Positions 1 through 8,500 are shown, counted from the first letter of the stretch. The stretch: 64,000 nt of DNA from Ruminococcus sp. XPD3002 (GCA_900119535.1 FPJT01000006.1:1-64000), one strand, 5' to 3'. Made by a program: numbers and translations. Notes: generated by a model not told the origin, from the sequence alone.

Positions 1-20
1 CCTCTTTTTCTCCGTGCCAT
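1..20 (-). CDS. 5' end of an unidentified gene running off the left edge
   Basis: An ATG at 18-20 (minus strand) opens a frame reading Met-Ala-Arg-Arg-Lys-Arg before the window ends. A strong AGGAGGT ribosome-binding site lies just upstream, within 25-32. Six codons are too few to name a family; a basic N-terminus would suit a DNA-binding protein or a transposase. The upstream promoter lies inside a perfect dyad, listed separately, which points to self-regulation or sequestering of the start. Confidence 0.5.
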
Positions 21-26
21 AATATT

Positions 27-70
27 ACCTCCAAAGTAGTGCTGCTTCCATTATACACTACTTTGGAGGT
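27..70 (-). promoter_or_regulatory. Promoter embedded in a 15-bp perfect inverted repeat, with ribosome-binding site
   Basis: Positions 27-41 and 56-70 are perfect reverse complements. On the minus strand a TTGTGT (-35, 73-78) and TATAAT (-10, 50-55) are 17 bp apart, so one arm fills the promoter spacer. The other arm covers the transcript start and the ribosome-binding site of the left-edge gene. This geometry suits a dimeric repressor operator. In read-through transcripts from the upstream acetyltransferase the arms would instead pair and hide the ribosome-binding site. Confidence 0.6.
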
Positions 71-117
71 TTACACAAGATTTGGGATGGACTCGCCGTT
101 TTCGGGTTTTACTGTTT

Positions 118-609
118 TTACACTGCTGATATGTACATAACTTCTCTTAATTCTTTTCCGCCGATATTATCATCAAGGTGTTCGCTTGTACATATGAAGC
201 CATTCTTCTCATAAAAATGTCTTGCGCTGATGTTATCTTCAAGCACCCATAAGAGTATAGATGTGAATCTTTGTTTTTTGAGTTCTTCAGTACACTTTTT
301 TAGCAAGTGCTTTCCGTAACCTTTTCCAATATACTCGGGAAGGAAATAAATAGAAACAATCTCACCGTACTCCTTGAATTTATCCCATCTTGATCTGCAG
401 AATCCTGCCGTACCGATAAGCTTTCCGTTTTCGGTCATTACAAGGTTTTTCATACCGTTTTTATTGATCCTGTCTGCCCAGCGGCCTTTTGGGATACTGT
501 CAAGGTATTCCTTCGGGATAATGCCTTTATAGGCATATTTCCAGCTTTCCTCATAGATATTACTGATTTCCGACAGATCGTCTTCTGAATTGATATATCT
601 GATTTCCAT
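118..609 (-). CDS. GNAT-family N-acetyltransferase
   Basis: This 163-aa protein has the GNAT fold pattern: an N-terminal acceptor-side region, a central beta strand ending in 'EIVSIYFLPEYIGKGYGKHLL' whose Q/RxxGxG/A-type acetyl-CoA loop reads 'GKGYGK' (about residues 96-101), and a C-terminal 'ISARHFYEKNGF' motif typical of the family. Length matches a single-domain GNAT. The start ATG at 609 is preceded by AAAGGAGG. It has its own promoter divergent from aroC. The substrate (small molecule, antibiotic or protein N-terminus) cannot be told from sequence. Confidence 0.85.
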   Translation of the reverse strand: MEIRYINSEDDLSEISNIYEESWKYAYKGIIPKEYLDSIPKGRWADRINKNGMKNLVMTENGKLIGTAGFCRSRWDKFKEYGEIVSIYFLPEYIGKGYGKHLLKKCTEELKKQRFTSILLWVLEDNISARHFYEKNGFICTSEHLDDNIGGKELREVMYISAV

Positions 610-638
610 AATATTTTCCTCCTTTAAAAATATTACTT

Positions 639-667
639 ATTATACTATAATATGATTATACAGTCAA
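639..667 (-). promoter_or_regulatory. Promoter of the GNAT gene
   Basis: TTGACT (662-667) and TATAAT (639-644) on the minus strand with 17-bp spacing, about 30 bp upstream of the GNAT start. Confidence 0.75.
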
Positions 668-708
668 TATTTTAGTGGTAATATAAGCTAACACTTCCTT
701 CTTTATTA

Positions 709-737
709 TTGACAAAAACACACTAATATGGTAGAAT
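709..737 (+). promoter_or_regulatory. Promoter of the aroC-aroF operon
   Basis: TTGACA (709-714), 17-bp spacer, TAGAAT (732-737). Transcription is expected to start near 744, giving a short leader to the aroC ribosome-binding site at 762-766. Confidence 0.8.
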
Positions 738-775
738 ATGTAAGGTTATTGATAAAGGTTTAGGAGTTGATCATC

Positions 776-1885
776 TTGAAAAATACCTTTGGTTCAAGTG
801 TTTCCGTGACCATTTTCGGAGAGAGCCACGGTAAAATGATCGGCGCTGTACTGGACGGCATTGCCCCTGGTATAGCTGTTGATGAAGAATTTATAAGCAG
901 ACAGATGGCAAAAAGACGTTCTGTAGGAGCAATATCCACAGCTCGTCATGAAGAAGACAAGGTAAACATAGTAAGCGGAGTTTTTAACGGCAGAACAACA
1001 GGAACTCCGATAACGCTCATAATAGAGAATCAGGATACACGCAGCAAGGATTACGGTGAGCTTGCCTATAAAGCAAGGCCGGGACACGCTGACTATACCG
1101 CACAGATGAAGTATCACGGATTCCAGGATTTTCGCGGAGGCGGCCATTTTTCCGGACGTATCACAGCTGGAATAGTTGCAGCAGGTGCTATTGCAATATC
1201 AGCACTTGCAGAACATGGTATTAAAATAGGAACGCATATCCTTTCATGCGGCGGCGTTAAGGACAGACATTTTATAGATTACGATGCGGATATAGATAAG
1301 CTGAGTGAACTTGATTTTGCGGTTCTTGATGATGACAAAAAGCCGCTTATGAATGAAGCAATACTTGCGGCAAAGGCTGAAGGCGACAGCGTCGGAGGAC
1401 GTCTTGAAACTGCTGTAATTGGATTTCCGGCAGGTGTGGGAGAACCGTGGTTCGATACTCTTGAAGGAGTGCTTTCTCACGGACTGTTCAGTATTCCGGC
1501 TGTCAAGGCAGTTGAGTTCGGTGATGGCTTTGAGCTATCAGAAAGCCGCGCAAGTAAGGTCAACGATGATTTCCGCTCAGATAAGGACGGAAATGTATAC
1601 ACAGCAACAAATCACTGCGGAGGTATACTCGGAGGCATATCAAACGGAATGCCGCTTGTATTCCGTATCGGAGTCAAGCCTACTCCTTCAATATACAAAC
1701 CTCAGGAAACAGTTGACCTTAATACAATGAAAAATACGACATTACAAATACAGGGACGTCATGATCCGGCAATTATACATAGAGCACGTGTGGTAGTTGA
1801 CAGTATTACAGCATTAATTCTTGCAGACCAGCTGGCACTTCGTTTCGGAACAGACTGGATTAACAAAGATATCAAAGGAGAATGA
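776..1885 (+). CDS. aroC: Chorismate synthase
   Basis: Chorismate synthase converts 5-enolpyruvylshikimate-3-phosphate to chorismate with reduced FMN, the last common step to aromatic amino acids. The N-terminus 'MKNTFGSSVSVTIFGESHG' and later blocks such as 'RPGHADYTAQMKYHGFQDFRGGG' (with the SGR that follows) and 'GRHDPAI' are family signatures. At 369 aa it is full length. A TTG at 767 would abut the ribosome-binding site AGGAG (762-766); the TTG at 776 is 9 nt beyond it and gives the usual family N-terminus, so 776 is preferred. The aroF start follows the stop by 3 bp, so the two genes are co-transcribed and probably translationally coupled. Confidence 0.95.
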   Translation: MKNTFGSSVSVTIFGESHGKMIGAVLDGIAPGIAVDEEFISRQMAKRRSVGAISTARHEEDKVNIVSGVFNGRTTGTPITLIIENQDTRSKDYGELAYKARPGHADYTAQMKYHGFQDFRGGGHFSGRITAGIVAAGAIAISALAEHGIKIGTHILSCGGVKDRHFIDYDADIDKLSELDFAVLDDDKKPLMNEAILAAKAEGDSVGGRLETAVIGFPAGVGEPWFDTLEGVLSHGLFSIPAVKAVEFGDGFELSESRASKVNDDFRSDKDGNVYTATNHCGGILGGISNGMPLVFRIGVKPTPSIYKPQETVDLNTMKNTTLQIQGRHDPAIIHRARVVVDSITALILADQLALRFGTDWINKDIKGE

Positions 1886-1888
1886 ACC

Positions 1889-2917
1889 ATGTCCATGAAT
1901 ATAGTAAGAGAACTTCCACATCCTAATGATATAAAGGCAGAATATCCTCTTTCAGCAGAACTCGCTGCAATAAAGACAAAAAGAGATGAAGAGGTAAAAG
2001 CTGTTTTCAGAGGAGACTCGGATAAATTTCTCCTTATCATAGGTCCTTGTTCAGCTGATAATGAGGACAGTGTACTTGATTATATTTTAAGACTCAGAGA
2101 ATTACAGGAAAAAGTCAAGGACAAGATCCTTATGATACCAAGGATCTATACAGGTAAACCAAGAACAACAGGTGACGGCTACAAGGGAATGCTCCACCAG
2201 CCTAATCCTTCCGCAATGCCTGACCTTAAGAGTGGTATCATCGCAGTCAGAAGTCTTCATATCAGAGCGCTTTCCGAAACCGGATTCAGTGCAGCTGACG
2301 AGATGCTTTACCCCGAGAATTACAGCTATCTTGATGATGTTCTTGCGTACATTGCTATAGGAGCGAGATCAGTTGAGAATCAGCAGCATCGTCTTGTTTC
2401 AAGCGGTGTATCTATCCCTGTCGGAATGAAGAACCCTACAGGCGGAGATATCTCTGTTATGATGAACTCAATAACAGCTGCACAGCACCGTCACGCTTTC
2501 ATCTACAGGGGCTGTGAAGTCAAGAGCGACGGTAATCCGTATGCACATGCTATACTCAGGGGATATGTCAACGACAGGGGACAGTCCTTCCCGAATTACC
2601 ACTATGAAGATCTCATTAATCTCGCACAGATTTACAGTGAAAAGAATCTGGAAAATCCTGCTCTTATCGTAGATACTAACCATTCAAACTCCGGTAAGAA
2701 GTATATGGAACAGATAAGAATTGCCAAGGAGATACTCCATAGTATGCGTCACAGCGATGATATCAAGAAGCTTGTTAAAGGCCTCATGATCGAAAGCTAT
2801 ATTGAGGATGGTTCTCAGAAAATAGGCGAAAATATCTACGGAAAATCAATTACAGATCCTTGCCTGGGCTGGGAAAAATCAGAAAAACTCGTACTCGAGA
2901 TAGCTGAACAACTGTAA
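1889..2917 (+). CDS. aroF: 3-deoxy-7-phosphoheptulonate (DAHP) synthase, class I
   Basis: This enzyme condenses phosphoenolpyruvate with erythrose-4-phosphate, the first step of the shikimate pathway. The 342-aa length and motifs 'LLIIGPCSADNEDSVLDYILRL', 'IPRIYTGKPRTTGDGYKGM', 'GARSVENQQHR', 'GMKNPTGGD' and 'IVDTNHSNSGKKY' belong to the class I (AroFGH-type) family. The ribosome-binding site AAGGAG sits inside the 3' end of aroC. First and last steps of chorismate synthesis therefore share one transcript. Whether the enzyme is sensitive to Phe, Tyr or Trp cannot be read from the sequence; AroF is used here as a family symbol only. Confidence 0.93.
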   Translation: MSMNIVRELPHPNDIKAEYPLSAELAAIKTKRDEEVKAVFRGDSDKFLLIIGPCSADNEDSVLDYILRLRELQEKVKDKILMIPRIYTGKPRTTGDGYKGMLHQPNPSAMPDLKSGIIAVRSLHIRALSETGFSAADEMLYPENYSYLDDVLAYIAIGARSVENQQHRLVSSGVSIPVGMKNPTGGDISVMMNSITAAQHRHAFIYRGCEVKSDGNPYAHAILRGYVNDRGQSFPNYHYEDLINLAQIYSEKNLENPALIVDTNHSNSGKKYMEQIRIAKEILHSMRHSDDIKKLVKGLMIESYIEDGSQKIGENIYGKSITDPCLGWEKSEKLVLEIAEQL

Positions 2918-2923
2918 ATATAA

Positions 2924-2959
2924 AAAATAACCGTTCTTAAAACTAAGAACGGTTATTTT
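2924..2959. terminator. Bidirectional terminator between aroF and metG
   Basis: A 16-bp perfect stem (2924-2939 with 2944-2959) with a 4-nt loop has A-rich and T-rich flanks on both sides, so it can end both the plus-strand aro operon and minus-strand metG. Confidence 0.85.
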
Positions 2960-2973
2960 AGTTATATCATATT

Positions 2974-4977
2974 TTATTCTTCACTCTGTGCGAACTGGCT
3001 TTCATGTCTTGTGAAGAAATCAGTTCTTGGAGGCAGGAATTTGAGCTTATGATCCTTTCCTGTAAAGAATGTAAGAGGTTCAAGGATAGTATCCCATGAC
3101 CAGATGCGTTCATCAACATCAAGGTATTCACGAAGCTTTTCTGTACCAAAAGGAGCCATTGGGTGAAGAAGTACACCTGCGATCCTTATCATATAAAACA
3201 GGTTAGCCAATGCTTGTTCAGCCTCAGCAGGGGACTGATCCTCCTTTAAAGCACGGGACATGTATTTGCTTCCGTTTCTTATATAGCTGTCAAGAACGTA
3301 TGTGCACTGATGGAAAGCAAATTTAGCCATGTATCTTTCATATTCAAGGACTGCTTTTTTAGCATCTGCTACAAAGTTCTCTTCTGGTGCAGCAGAAGGC
3401 ATTACGCCGTCGAATAGCTTCTGAGTTGTATAGAAAGCGGTACGAATCATTCGGTTATATACATTTGAAAGAAGAAGACCGTCCTTAACTACGGGATCTG
3501 CATCATCAGGAGCAGCATCAGGATTGAATGGCTTAGGCATAAAGCTTACCGAACGCTGACCCAGTCCGAGTCCGAGCCAGTGCATGCGGAGCTGTTCAGG
3601 AGTGTAATAATTCAGAAGATCATCAGCCATAGGAGGCTTTATAGCGCCCGAACTTGAAGCCTTTTTGTCCAAGAATAAAATGTGATGATTTGCAACTATA
3701 ACAGGCATCTGAAGTTCGCCTTCAGCCGGAGTTGATGACTTTGTATCAGATTCCTGCTGAGCCATCCACATAGCAGGCTCTGCAATACCGTAGAAATAGA
3801 TATTATCCTGTCCGATGAACTGATAAACAGTAGAATCCTTACTGCACCAGTAGTCCTTCCACTCATCACGAGAGTGACCTATCTGTTCAAGATATGTCTC
3901 TGTAAAAGAGATAGGAGCCCATAAGGATTCAGGCCAAACCCAGACAGTAAGACCTTCAGCACCTTCGAGTACAGGTGCAGGAACGCCCCATTCTATATTT
4001 CCTGTAAGGCGGAAGGGAACGAGTGTCTTACCTGTTCTGTAACGGATGCCGTTCTCAGTAAGAACTTTACAAGCTTCATCACAGTCTGAAAGCTTTGAGA
4101 ACTCTATAGTGAATGAAGGCTTTTTAGGCTCTTCAAGATAATTATGCTCAGGCAGACTTGACTTTAATGAGAGATACTTTTCCTCAAATTCACGTTTTAC
4201 ATATATAACAGGCGGTTTAAGGAACTCTGAGATAGTTTTCCATACAACAGGTCTCACGTCCTTGCGCTTCTGCATTTCAGCTACCCATTCCTTCATAAGC
4301 TCCTCGTAGTCTCTGAGCTTGAAGTACCAGTTGGTAACAGGTTTCATTGTAGGAGTTTCACCAGTAAGCGTACTAACAGGGTTCAGCAGATTTTCCGGCA
4401 TATACTGATGACCAAGGTCACATTCATCTGCATAACCTTTTTCAGAAGTACAGCCTTCAACCGGGCATTTACCGATGACCTGACGTCCGTTAAGGAATAC
4501 ACCGGCTTTTTCATCAAAGAACTGCATGGTAGTTATGCGGTTCAGCTGACCTTTTTTATAAAGTGAGCTTATAAACCAGTCAGTAACCTCTGCGTGTATC
4601 TCCTTAGAACGGCCGATTCCTGAAGCTCCAAAGAGGTTTGGCGATATACCGTAAGCATCGAGAGTTTTCTTCTGCTTTTCATGATTGCTTGAAACAAAGT
4701 CAGTAAGTGAACCGTTGAATTCTCCGTTATTTGATTTAACTCTCCAGCTTTCAGCTATAGGTGAACCATAGCAGTCGGTACCGCTTACGAATATAACGTT
4801 TTCTTTACCGATCCTGTCACGAAGAAAACGTGCATATGTATCAGCGAATACGAGCATACCGCCGACGTGTCCGAAATGAAGTTCCTTATTTCCGTAAGGC
4901 ATTCCGCCTGTAACTATAGCACGTTTAGGAAATACAGGTCTTGGAATCTCAAAATTATTATTTCGATCTTTTGCCAT
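2974..4977 (-). CDS. metG: Methionyl-tRNA synthetase, divergent (no KMSKS)
   Basis: Class I aminoacyl-tRNA synthetase of the MetRS type, 667 aa. The N-terminal Rossmann fold starts 'AIVTGGMPYGNKELHFGHVGGM', in which 'HFGH' (about residues 34-37) replaces HIGH. An inserted zinc knuckle with 'CPVEGC' and a later Cys/His pair follows, then conserved 'NWYFKL' and 'ENIYFYGIAEPAMW'-like blocks ('QDNIYFYG'). An alpha-helical anticodon-binding domain fills roughly residues 490-640. Where KMSKS is expected (about residues 435-440) the sequence reads 'KKASSSG'. There is no C-terminal tRNA-binding (EMAP-like) domain. An upstream ATG at 4995 exists, but AAAGGA lies at the right distance from the ATG at 4977. 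The family call is firm; whether it is the cell's only MetRS is not known. Confidence 0.85.
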   Translation of the reverse strand: MAKDRNNNFEIPRPVFPKRAIVTGGMPYGNKELHFGHVGGMLVFADTYARFLRDRIGKENVIFVSGTDCYGSPIAESWRVKSNNGEFNGSLTDFVSSNHEKQKKTLDAYGISPNLFGASGIGRSKEIHAEVTDWFISSLYKKGQLNRITTMQFFDEKAGVFLNGRQVIGKCPVEGCTSEKGYADECDLGHQYMPENLLNPVSTLTGETPTMKPVTNWYFKLRDYEELMKEWVAEMQKRKDVRPVVWKTISEFLKPPVIYVKREFEEKYLSLKSSLPEHNYLEEPKKPSFTIEFSKLSDCDEACKVLTENGIRYRTGKTLVPFRLTGNIEWGVPAPVLEGAEGLTVWVWPESLWAPISFTETYLEQIGHSRDEWKDYWCSKDSTVYQFIGQDNIYFYGIAEPAMWMAQQESDTKSSTPAEGELQMPVIVANHHILFLDKKASSSGAIKPPMADDLLNYYTPEQLRMHWLGLGLGQRSVSFMPKPFNPDAAPDDADPVVKDGLLLSNVYNRMIRTAFYTTQKLFDGVMPSAAPEENFVADAKKAVLEYERYMAKFAFHQCTYVLDSYIRNGSKYMSRALKEDQSPAEAEQALANLFYMIRIAGVLLHPMAPFGTEKLREYLDVDERIWSWDTILEPLTFFTGKDHKLKFLPPRTDFFTRHESQFAQSEE

Positions 4978-5012
4978 AAGATATTGTCCTTTCATATTTA
5001 AAAACTTCTCTT

Positions 5013-5041
5013 ATTATAGCATATTTTTTCTTATAATTCAA
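5013..5041 (-). promoter_or_regulatory. Promoter of metG
   Basis: TTGAAT (5036-5041) and TATAAT (5013-5018) on the minus strand with 17-bp spacing. No T-box leader is present between this promoter and metG. Confidence 0.7.
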
Positions 5042-5110
5042 TAGCTTTGTATTATAAAAAAAGTAATGACTGGACTATAATAATGCTTATTCATGTTCAA
5101 AGGTTATAAT

Positions 5111-5140
5111 AATTGCACCAAACTTTTATTTGGTGCAATT
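5111..5140. other. Free-standing 12-bp inverted repeat between cotH-type gene and metG
   Basis: Positions 5111-5122 and 5129-5140 are perfectly complementary with a 6-nt loop. There is no strong T-run on either side, so it is at best a weak second terminator or a transcript-end stabiliser for the gene at 5225-8197. Confidence 0.4.
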
Positions 5141-5178
5141 ATTAGTATGGAATAATATGTACGAATAAAGCAAATATG

Positions 5179-5206
5179 ATCCGTTCTCCCATAAGGAAAA
5201 CGGACC
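5179..5206 (-). terminator. Probable terminator of the CotH/dockerin gene
   Basis: On the minus strand, just after the stop codon, a stem of about 10 bp (5197-5206 with 5180-5189, one G-U pair) with a short loop is followed by a moderately T-rich stretch. Confidence 0.55.
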
Positions 5207-5224
5207 ATTATTATTGCTTAACGA

Positions 5225-8197
5225 TTATTCTGTGTACGGTAATGAAGTTATTGTTTTAGCATCAAGCATCTGTATTGCAAGTGCATCCTTAGCTGTTATA
5301 CCGTCGCCGCGGTTACAGCAGTCAGCGTTATCTGCTGCCTGACCTTCTAACTTGTACTTGTTTCCATTAGCTACATACTGTAATACAGCAAGTGCGTCTG
5401 CTAATGTAACATCACCGTCAAGAGTTGCATCACCGATCACACCATTGCTTGGAGTCTGTGCCGGTGCTGTAGTTGGTGCCGGCTGAGGTGTTGTTGGAGG
5501 CTGAGTAGCTGGTTCTGTTGGCTGTGGCTGAACTGCCTGACCGCTGTAAACAGCAGTTATCTGAACATTGCCTGAAGGCTTGAATGAGATCTCAGGTGAA
5601 GTTGTGCTGCCTGAAGTGAGCTGTGCACCGTTAACTTCCCAGTGTGAGAAGCTGACGCCTTCCTTTGGAACAGCTACAGCAGTTACATCATAATCTGCGT
5701 AATAATTACCGCTCCATGTTGACTCCTCTGTTAAGTTTAATGTATTAAATTTAATGCTTCCCTTATCAGGATCATTGTTTACAGTTACCTTGCCTAACTC
5801 CCCTGTTAAGCCGAAGCTTGTCTTGAGCATGCTTGTAATGTTACTGTATCTTGTATTGTAGAATGTTTCAAGAAGCTGATAATCTTCCTCGAATGTCTGC
5901 TCATTGTGGACATTCTTTGATGATGGGAAACGCTTATAAGTATCAAGTATCTGCTGCTTGTAGTTTGTCTTATAGTAATCTATAGCTTTCTTGGTCTTAT
6001 TGGTATCAAAGTTATAGTTTGCCATATCCATGAAGCTGAGTTCAAACTGCTTCTTGAATTCTTCATTCTTCATGAGAGCTGAGAATGAACCGCTGAGTGA
6101 GCCGCCGCCCATTCCGAATCCGAAGCCGCCTCCGCCGCTTACCTGATTGAAGCTGTTGAAGGTAGGGCCTGTTTCATTGACCTTATCAGCGAGGTTAGAA
6201 CTGTACTCTGTATCAAACAGAACCATACGCCATTTACCGTCTGCATAAGGATTTTCAGGATCCACTGAATTTGCACGCCATACACCTGTGTTATTGCTTG
6301 GCCAGTCGTGATTTGCCCAGTATATCTGAGCTGCAAAGTAATCAATATAGCTCTGGATATCGAGTCTTTCGCAGACACTTCTGTAGTTAGCATCAACACT
6401 CATATCGTTTCTTGAGATATCGTTGAGAAGTGAATTCCAGTCATTGAGATCCTGATCTGAACCGTCTTCAAGTGAGTTATTCTTTATATAAGCAACATCA
6501 TTTTTCTTGATGCCGTAATGTGACTTGAAGTAGTCTGTGTTATACTTCTCCATGAGCTGATATATGCCCCAAAACTCACCGTCGATAAAGAGAATACACT
6601 CACTTGTTGCCTGTGTAGCCATATCTCTGTCAGTAACGAGTGACTGGTTTACAGAGTCACGGAAGAAGCCTGCCATATTATCGTTTCCGCCGTTTCTGAT
6701 GGTGAAACCGTCGAACTTATCGATAACCTTATTATTCTTTTCTTTAGTTGATTTTCCTTCAAAGAGATCGTATTCAACTTCACCTTTGCCGTAATCTGCG
6801 CGAGCGAATATATTGAAGCTCTTCTGAGCCCATGCACGTGAAGCGGCACCCTTTGTTCTTATGCCGACATCCTGTGAAACAACGCTTGTACCGTTGTCGA
6901 AGATCTCAATATTTGCGGGACGCTCCCACTCTGCGCCCTTCTGGTTGTAGTTAGCCTGAGACATGAATGCGAAATCGCCCATATTCATTCCGAATCCGCC
7001 GTTACCGCCTGCTACACCGAAGTCACCAAAATTGAAGCCCTGGTTTCCAAAGTTGAAATTACCGTCCTGGCCGTTCATATTCCAGTTCATCTGACCTGGC
7101 TGCTGCCCCTGCTGCTGATTGTCACCTGCTGCAGGCTGTCCCCATTCAGCAGGCATATTCCACTGCCCTGGCTGTTGGCCAGGCTGCTGCTGTCCGGGCA
7201 TTCCCCAGTTCATACCGCCGCCGCTTTCTTCGTATACTTTACCTGTTACGTATATACCTTTTTCATAGTCGAAAAGGTTATAAGGATCTGTAACGAGTGA
7301 AATAACTTTCATATTTCTGTAGCGGTCCACATTTGCTGAACCTACGAAATAAGTTTTGGTGATGATGCTGCTCTTTCTGCCCTGTCCGTCTACTGCTATA
7401 GCGCGGATAACAGCTGCTTTGAGTACGCCCTCGTCAGGAGCAAGTATATCTGTATAAGCAGAAATATCTGTTCTTGCACTGTACTTGTTAGGTTCACTTG
7501 TCATATCCTTGATATTGATAGAACCTGTGTACTTATCTGACTCTGTTGTAGGATCACTTCCGTCTGTTGTGTAGTAAACGGTAGTTCCTTCCGGCACATC
7601 GATAGTAAGATCAAAGCCGCTGTCATAGAAGCCGCTTTCAGCAGAGAAAGAAGGCGTCCTTACTGCGTTTGAACCCTCGGGAGCAGCATTTGCAGCACCG
7701 GGAGTACAGCTGAGAACGTACATCTCGCCGCTGCCGTCAGGATACTGACCGTAGGAAGTGTCCTTAGCCATGTCACCGAATGTTATCTGCGATGCTACGT
7801 TGCCTGATACATCGGTAAGAGTCAGAGTTTCGCCGCTTGTAGAAAGTCCGAATGGGATTATGCTGTTATTGGCAGCTCCTGCATCAGCATCGCAGAAAAC
7901 CACAAGCTTCTCACCTGCACCGATAGATGTTCCCTGTGGGAATGTGAAGCGGAATGGCTCCCCTTCCTTATCGGAAAATCCCCAGCCGCTGATATCAACA
8001 TTGTTGCCTGAACCGTTATACAGCTCTATCCAGTCATAATAACCGCCGCCGGGAGCAGCATATGTTGTGTTTTTGGCACAGACCTCATTGATAGTAACGC
8101 CGTCTGCAGCTGATGCTGTAGGTACTGATGGAACTATACCGAGTAAAAGTCCCATGCAAAGTATACCTGAAATTGTTTTCTTACTGAACTTTTTCAT
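5225..8197 (-). CDS. Secreted CotH kinase-family protein with lamin-tail and dockerin domains
   Basis: A 990-aa exported protein. Residues 1-31 are a Sec signal peptide ending 'TASAAD'. A lamin-tail-like beta domain ('INEVCAKNTT...YDWIELYNGSGNNVDISGW', about 33-150) and a chitobiase-C/Fn3-like domain ('YYTTDGSDPT', about 185-230) follow. Next is a CotH kinase-like domain (about 290-790; 'IRTKGAASRAWAQKSFNIF', 'LFIDGEFWGIYQLMEKYN', 'MVLFDTEYS'), then a beta-repeat domain with 'FSHWEVNG', a Pro/Thr linker, and a type I dockerin (about 919-990). In the dockerin the first calcium loop is canonical and the second starts unusually, 'NADCCNRGDGIT'. A Gln/Gly/Asn/Met-rich stretch (about 325-415) interrupts the CotH region. 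The dockerin implies anchoring to a cohesin scaffold at the cell surface. CotH of Bacillus spores phosphorylates coat proteins; substrates here are unknown. Confidence 0.88.
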   Translation of the reverse strand: MKKFSKKTISGILCMGLLLGIVPSVPTASAADGVTINEVCAKNTTYAAPGGGYYDWIELYNGSGNNVDISGWGFSDKEGEPFRFTFPQGTSIGAGEKLVVFCDADAGAANNSIIPFGLSTSGETLTLTDVSGNVASQITFGDMAKDTSYGQYPDGSGEMYVLSCTPGAANAAPEGSNAVRTPSFSAESGFYDSGFDLTIDVPEGTTVYYTTDGSDPTTESDKYTGSINIKDMTSEPNKYSARTDISAYTDILAPDEGVLKAAVIRAIAVDGQGRKSSIITKTYFVGSANVDRYRNMKVISLVTDPYNLFDYEKGIYVTGKVYEESGGGMNWGMPGQQQPGQQPGQWNMPAEWGQPAAGDNQQQGQQPGQMNWNMNGQDGNFNFGNQGFNFGDFGVAGGNGGFGMNMGDFAFMSQANYNQKGAEWERPANIEIFDNGTSVVSQDVGIRTKGAASRAWAQKSFNIFARADYGKGEVEYDLFEGKSTKEKNNKVIDKFDGFTIRNGGNDNMAGFFRDSVNQSLVTDRDMATQATSECILFIDGEFWGIYQLMEKYNTDYFKSHYGIKKNDVAYIKNNSLEDGSDQDLNDWNSLLNDISRNDMSVDANYRSVCERLDIQSYIDYFAAQIYWANHDWPSNNTGVWRANSVDPENPYADGKWRMVLFDTEYSSNLADKVNETGPTFNSFNQVSGGGGFGFGMGGGSLSGSFSALMKNEEFKKQFELSFMDMANYNFDTNKTKKAIDYYKTNYKQQILDTYKRFPSSKNVHNEQTFEEDYQLLETFYNTRYSNITSMLKTSFGLTGELGKVTVNNDPDKGSIKFNTLNLTEESTWSGNYYADYDVTAVAVPKEGVSFSHWEVNGAQLTSGSTTSPEISFKPSGNVQITAVYSGQAVQPQPTEPATQPPTTPQPAPTTAPAQTPSNGVIGDATLDGDVTLADALAVLQYVANGNKYKLEGQAADNADCCNRGDGITAKDALAIQMLDAKTITSLPYTE

Positions 8198-8283
8198 GTC
8201 ATGTCCTCCTTAATTCAAAGAATCTCATATTTTTCATCCAATTCCCCTTTGAACGGAGCGATTTATTTCTTTTTCTGATTATT

Positions 8284-8312
8284 ATTATAATATGTGAACG
8301 ATTTTTTGTCAA
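8284..8312 (-). promoter_or_regulatory. Consensus promoter of the CotH/dockerin gene
   Basis: A perfect TTGACA (8307-8312), 17-bp spacer and perfect TATAAT (8284-8289) on the minus strand. The leader is about 80 nt to the start at 8197. Confidence 0.85.
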
Positions 8313-8361
8313 TGAAACTGCAATTATTCAGCAAAAATTGGTCATAAAACCAATAATTGCC

Positions 8362-8389
8362 TTAAGACTAAATTAAGATAATTTTAAGG
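8362..8389 (+). promoter_or_regulatory. Three TTAAG direct repeats at 11-bp spacing
   Basis: TTAAG occurs at 8362, 8373 and 8384, exactly one helical turn apart, in the divergent region between the CotH-type gene and sulP. Tandem repeats at this spacing are typical of PhoB/OmpR-family response-regulator sites. A matching pair lies at 26637-26653. Confidence 0.5.
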
Positions 8390-8500
8390 AAAGGATATTT
8401 CAACGATAAAAATCCATTATTTGTATTTACAGATATAAACTAAATGAAGTGGAGATAAAGTATGAAAAACGCCTAATTTGCAGAAAATAGGGAAAAAAGC

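Noticed and set aside
4978..5012. Possible T-box upstream of metG (also considered for asnB)
   Set aside because: Leaders are ~35 and ~85 nt; no specifier loop, T-box bulge or antiterminator was seen.
8462..8476. Four-codon reading frame with a ribosome-binding-like GGAG upstream of sulP
   Set aside because: Too short to support as a leader peptide; no regulatory codons and no attenuator hairpin follow it.
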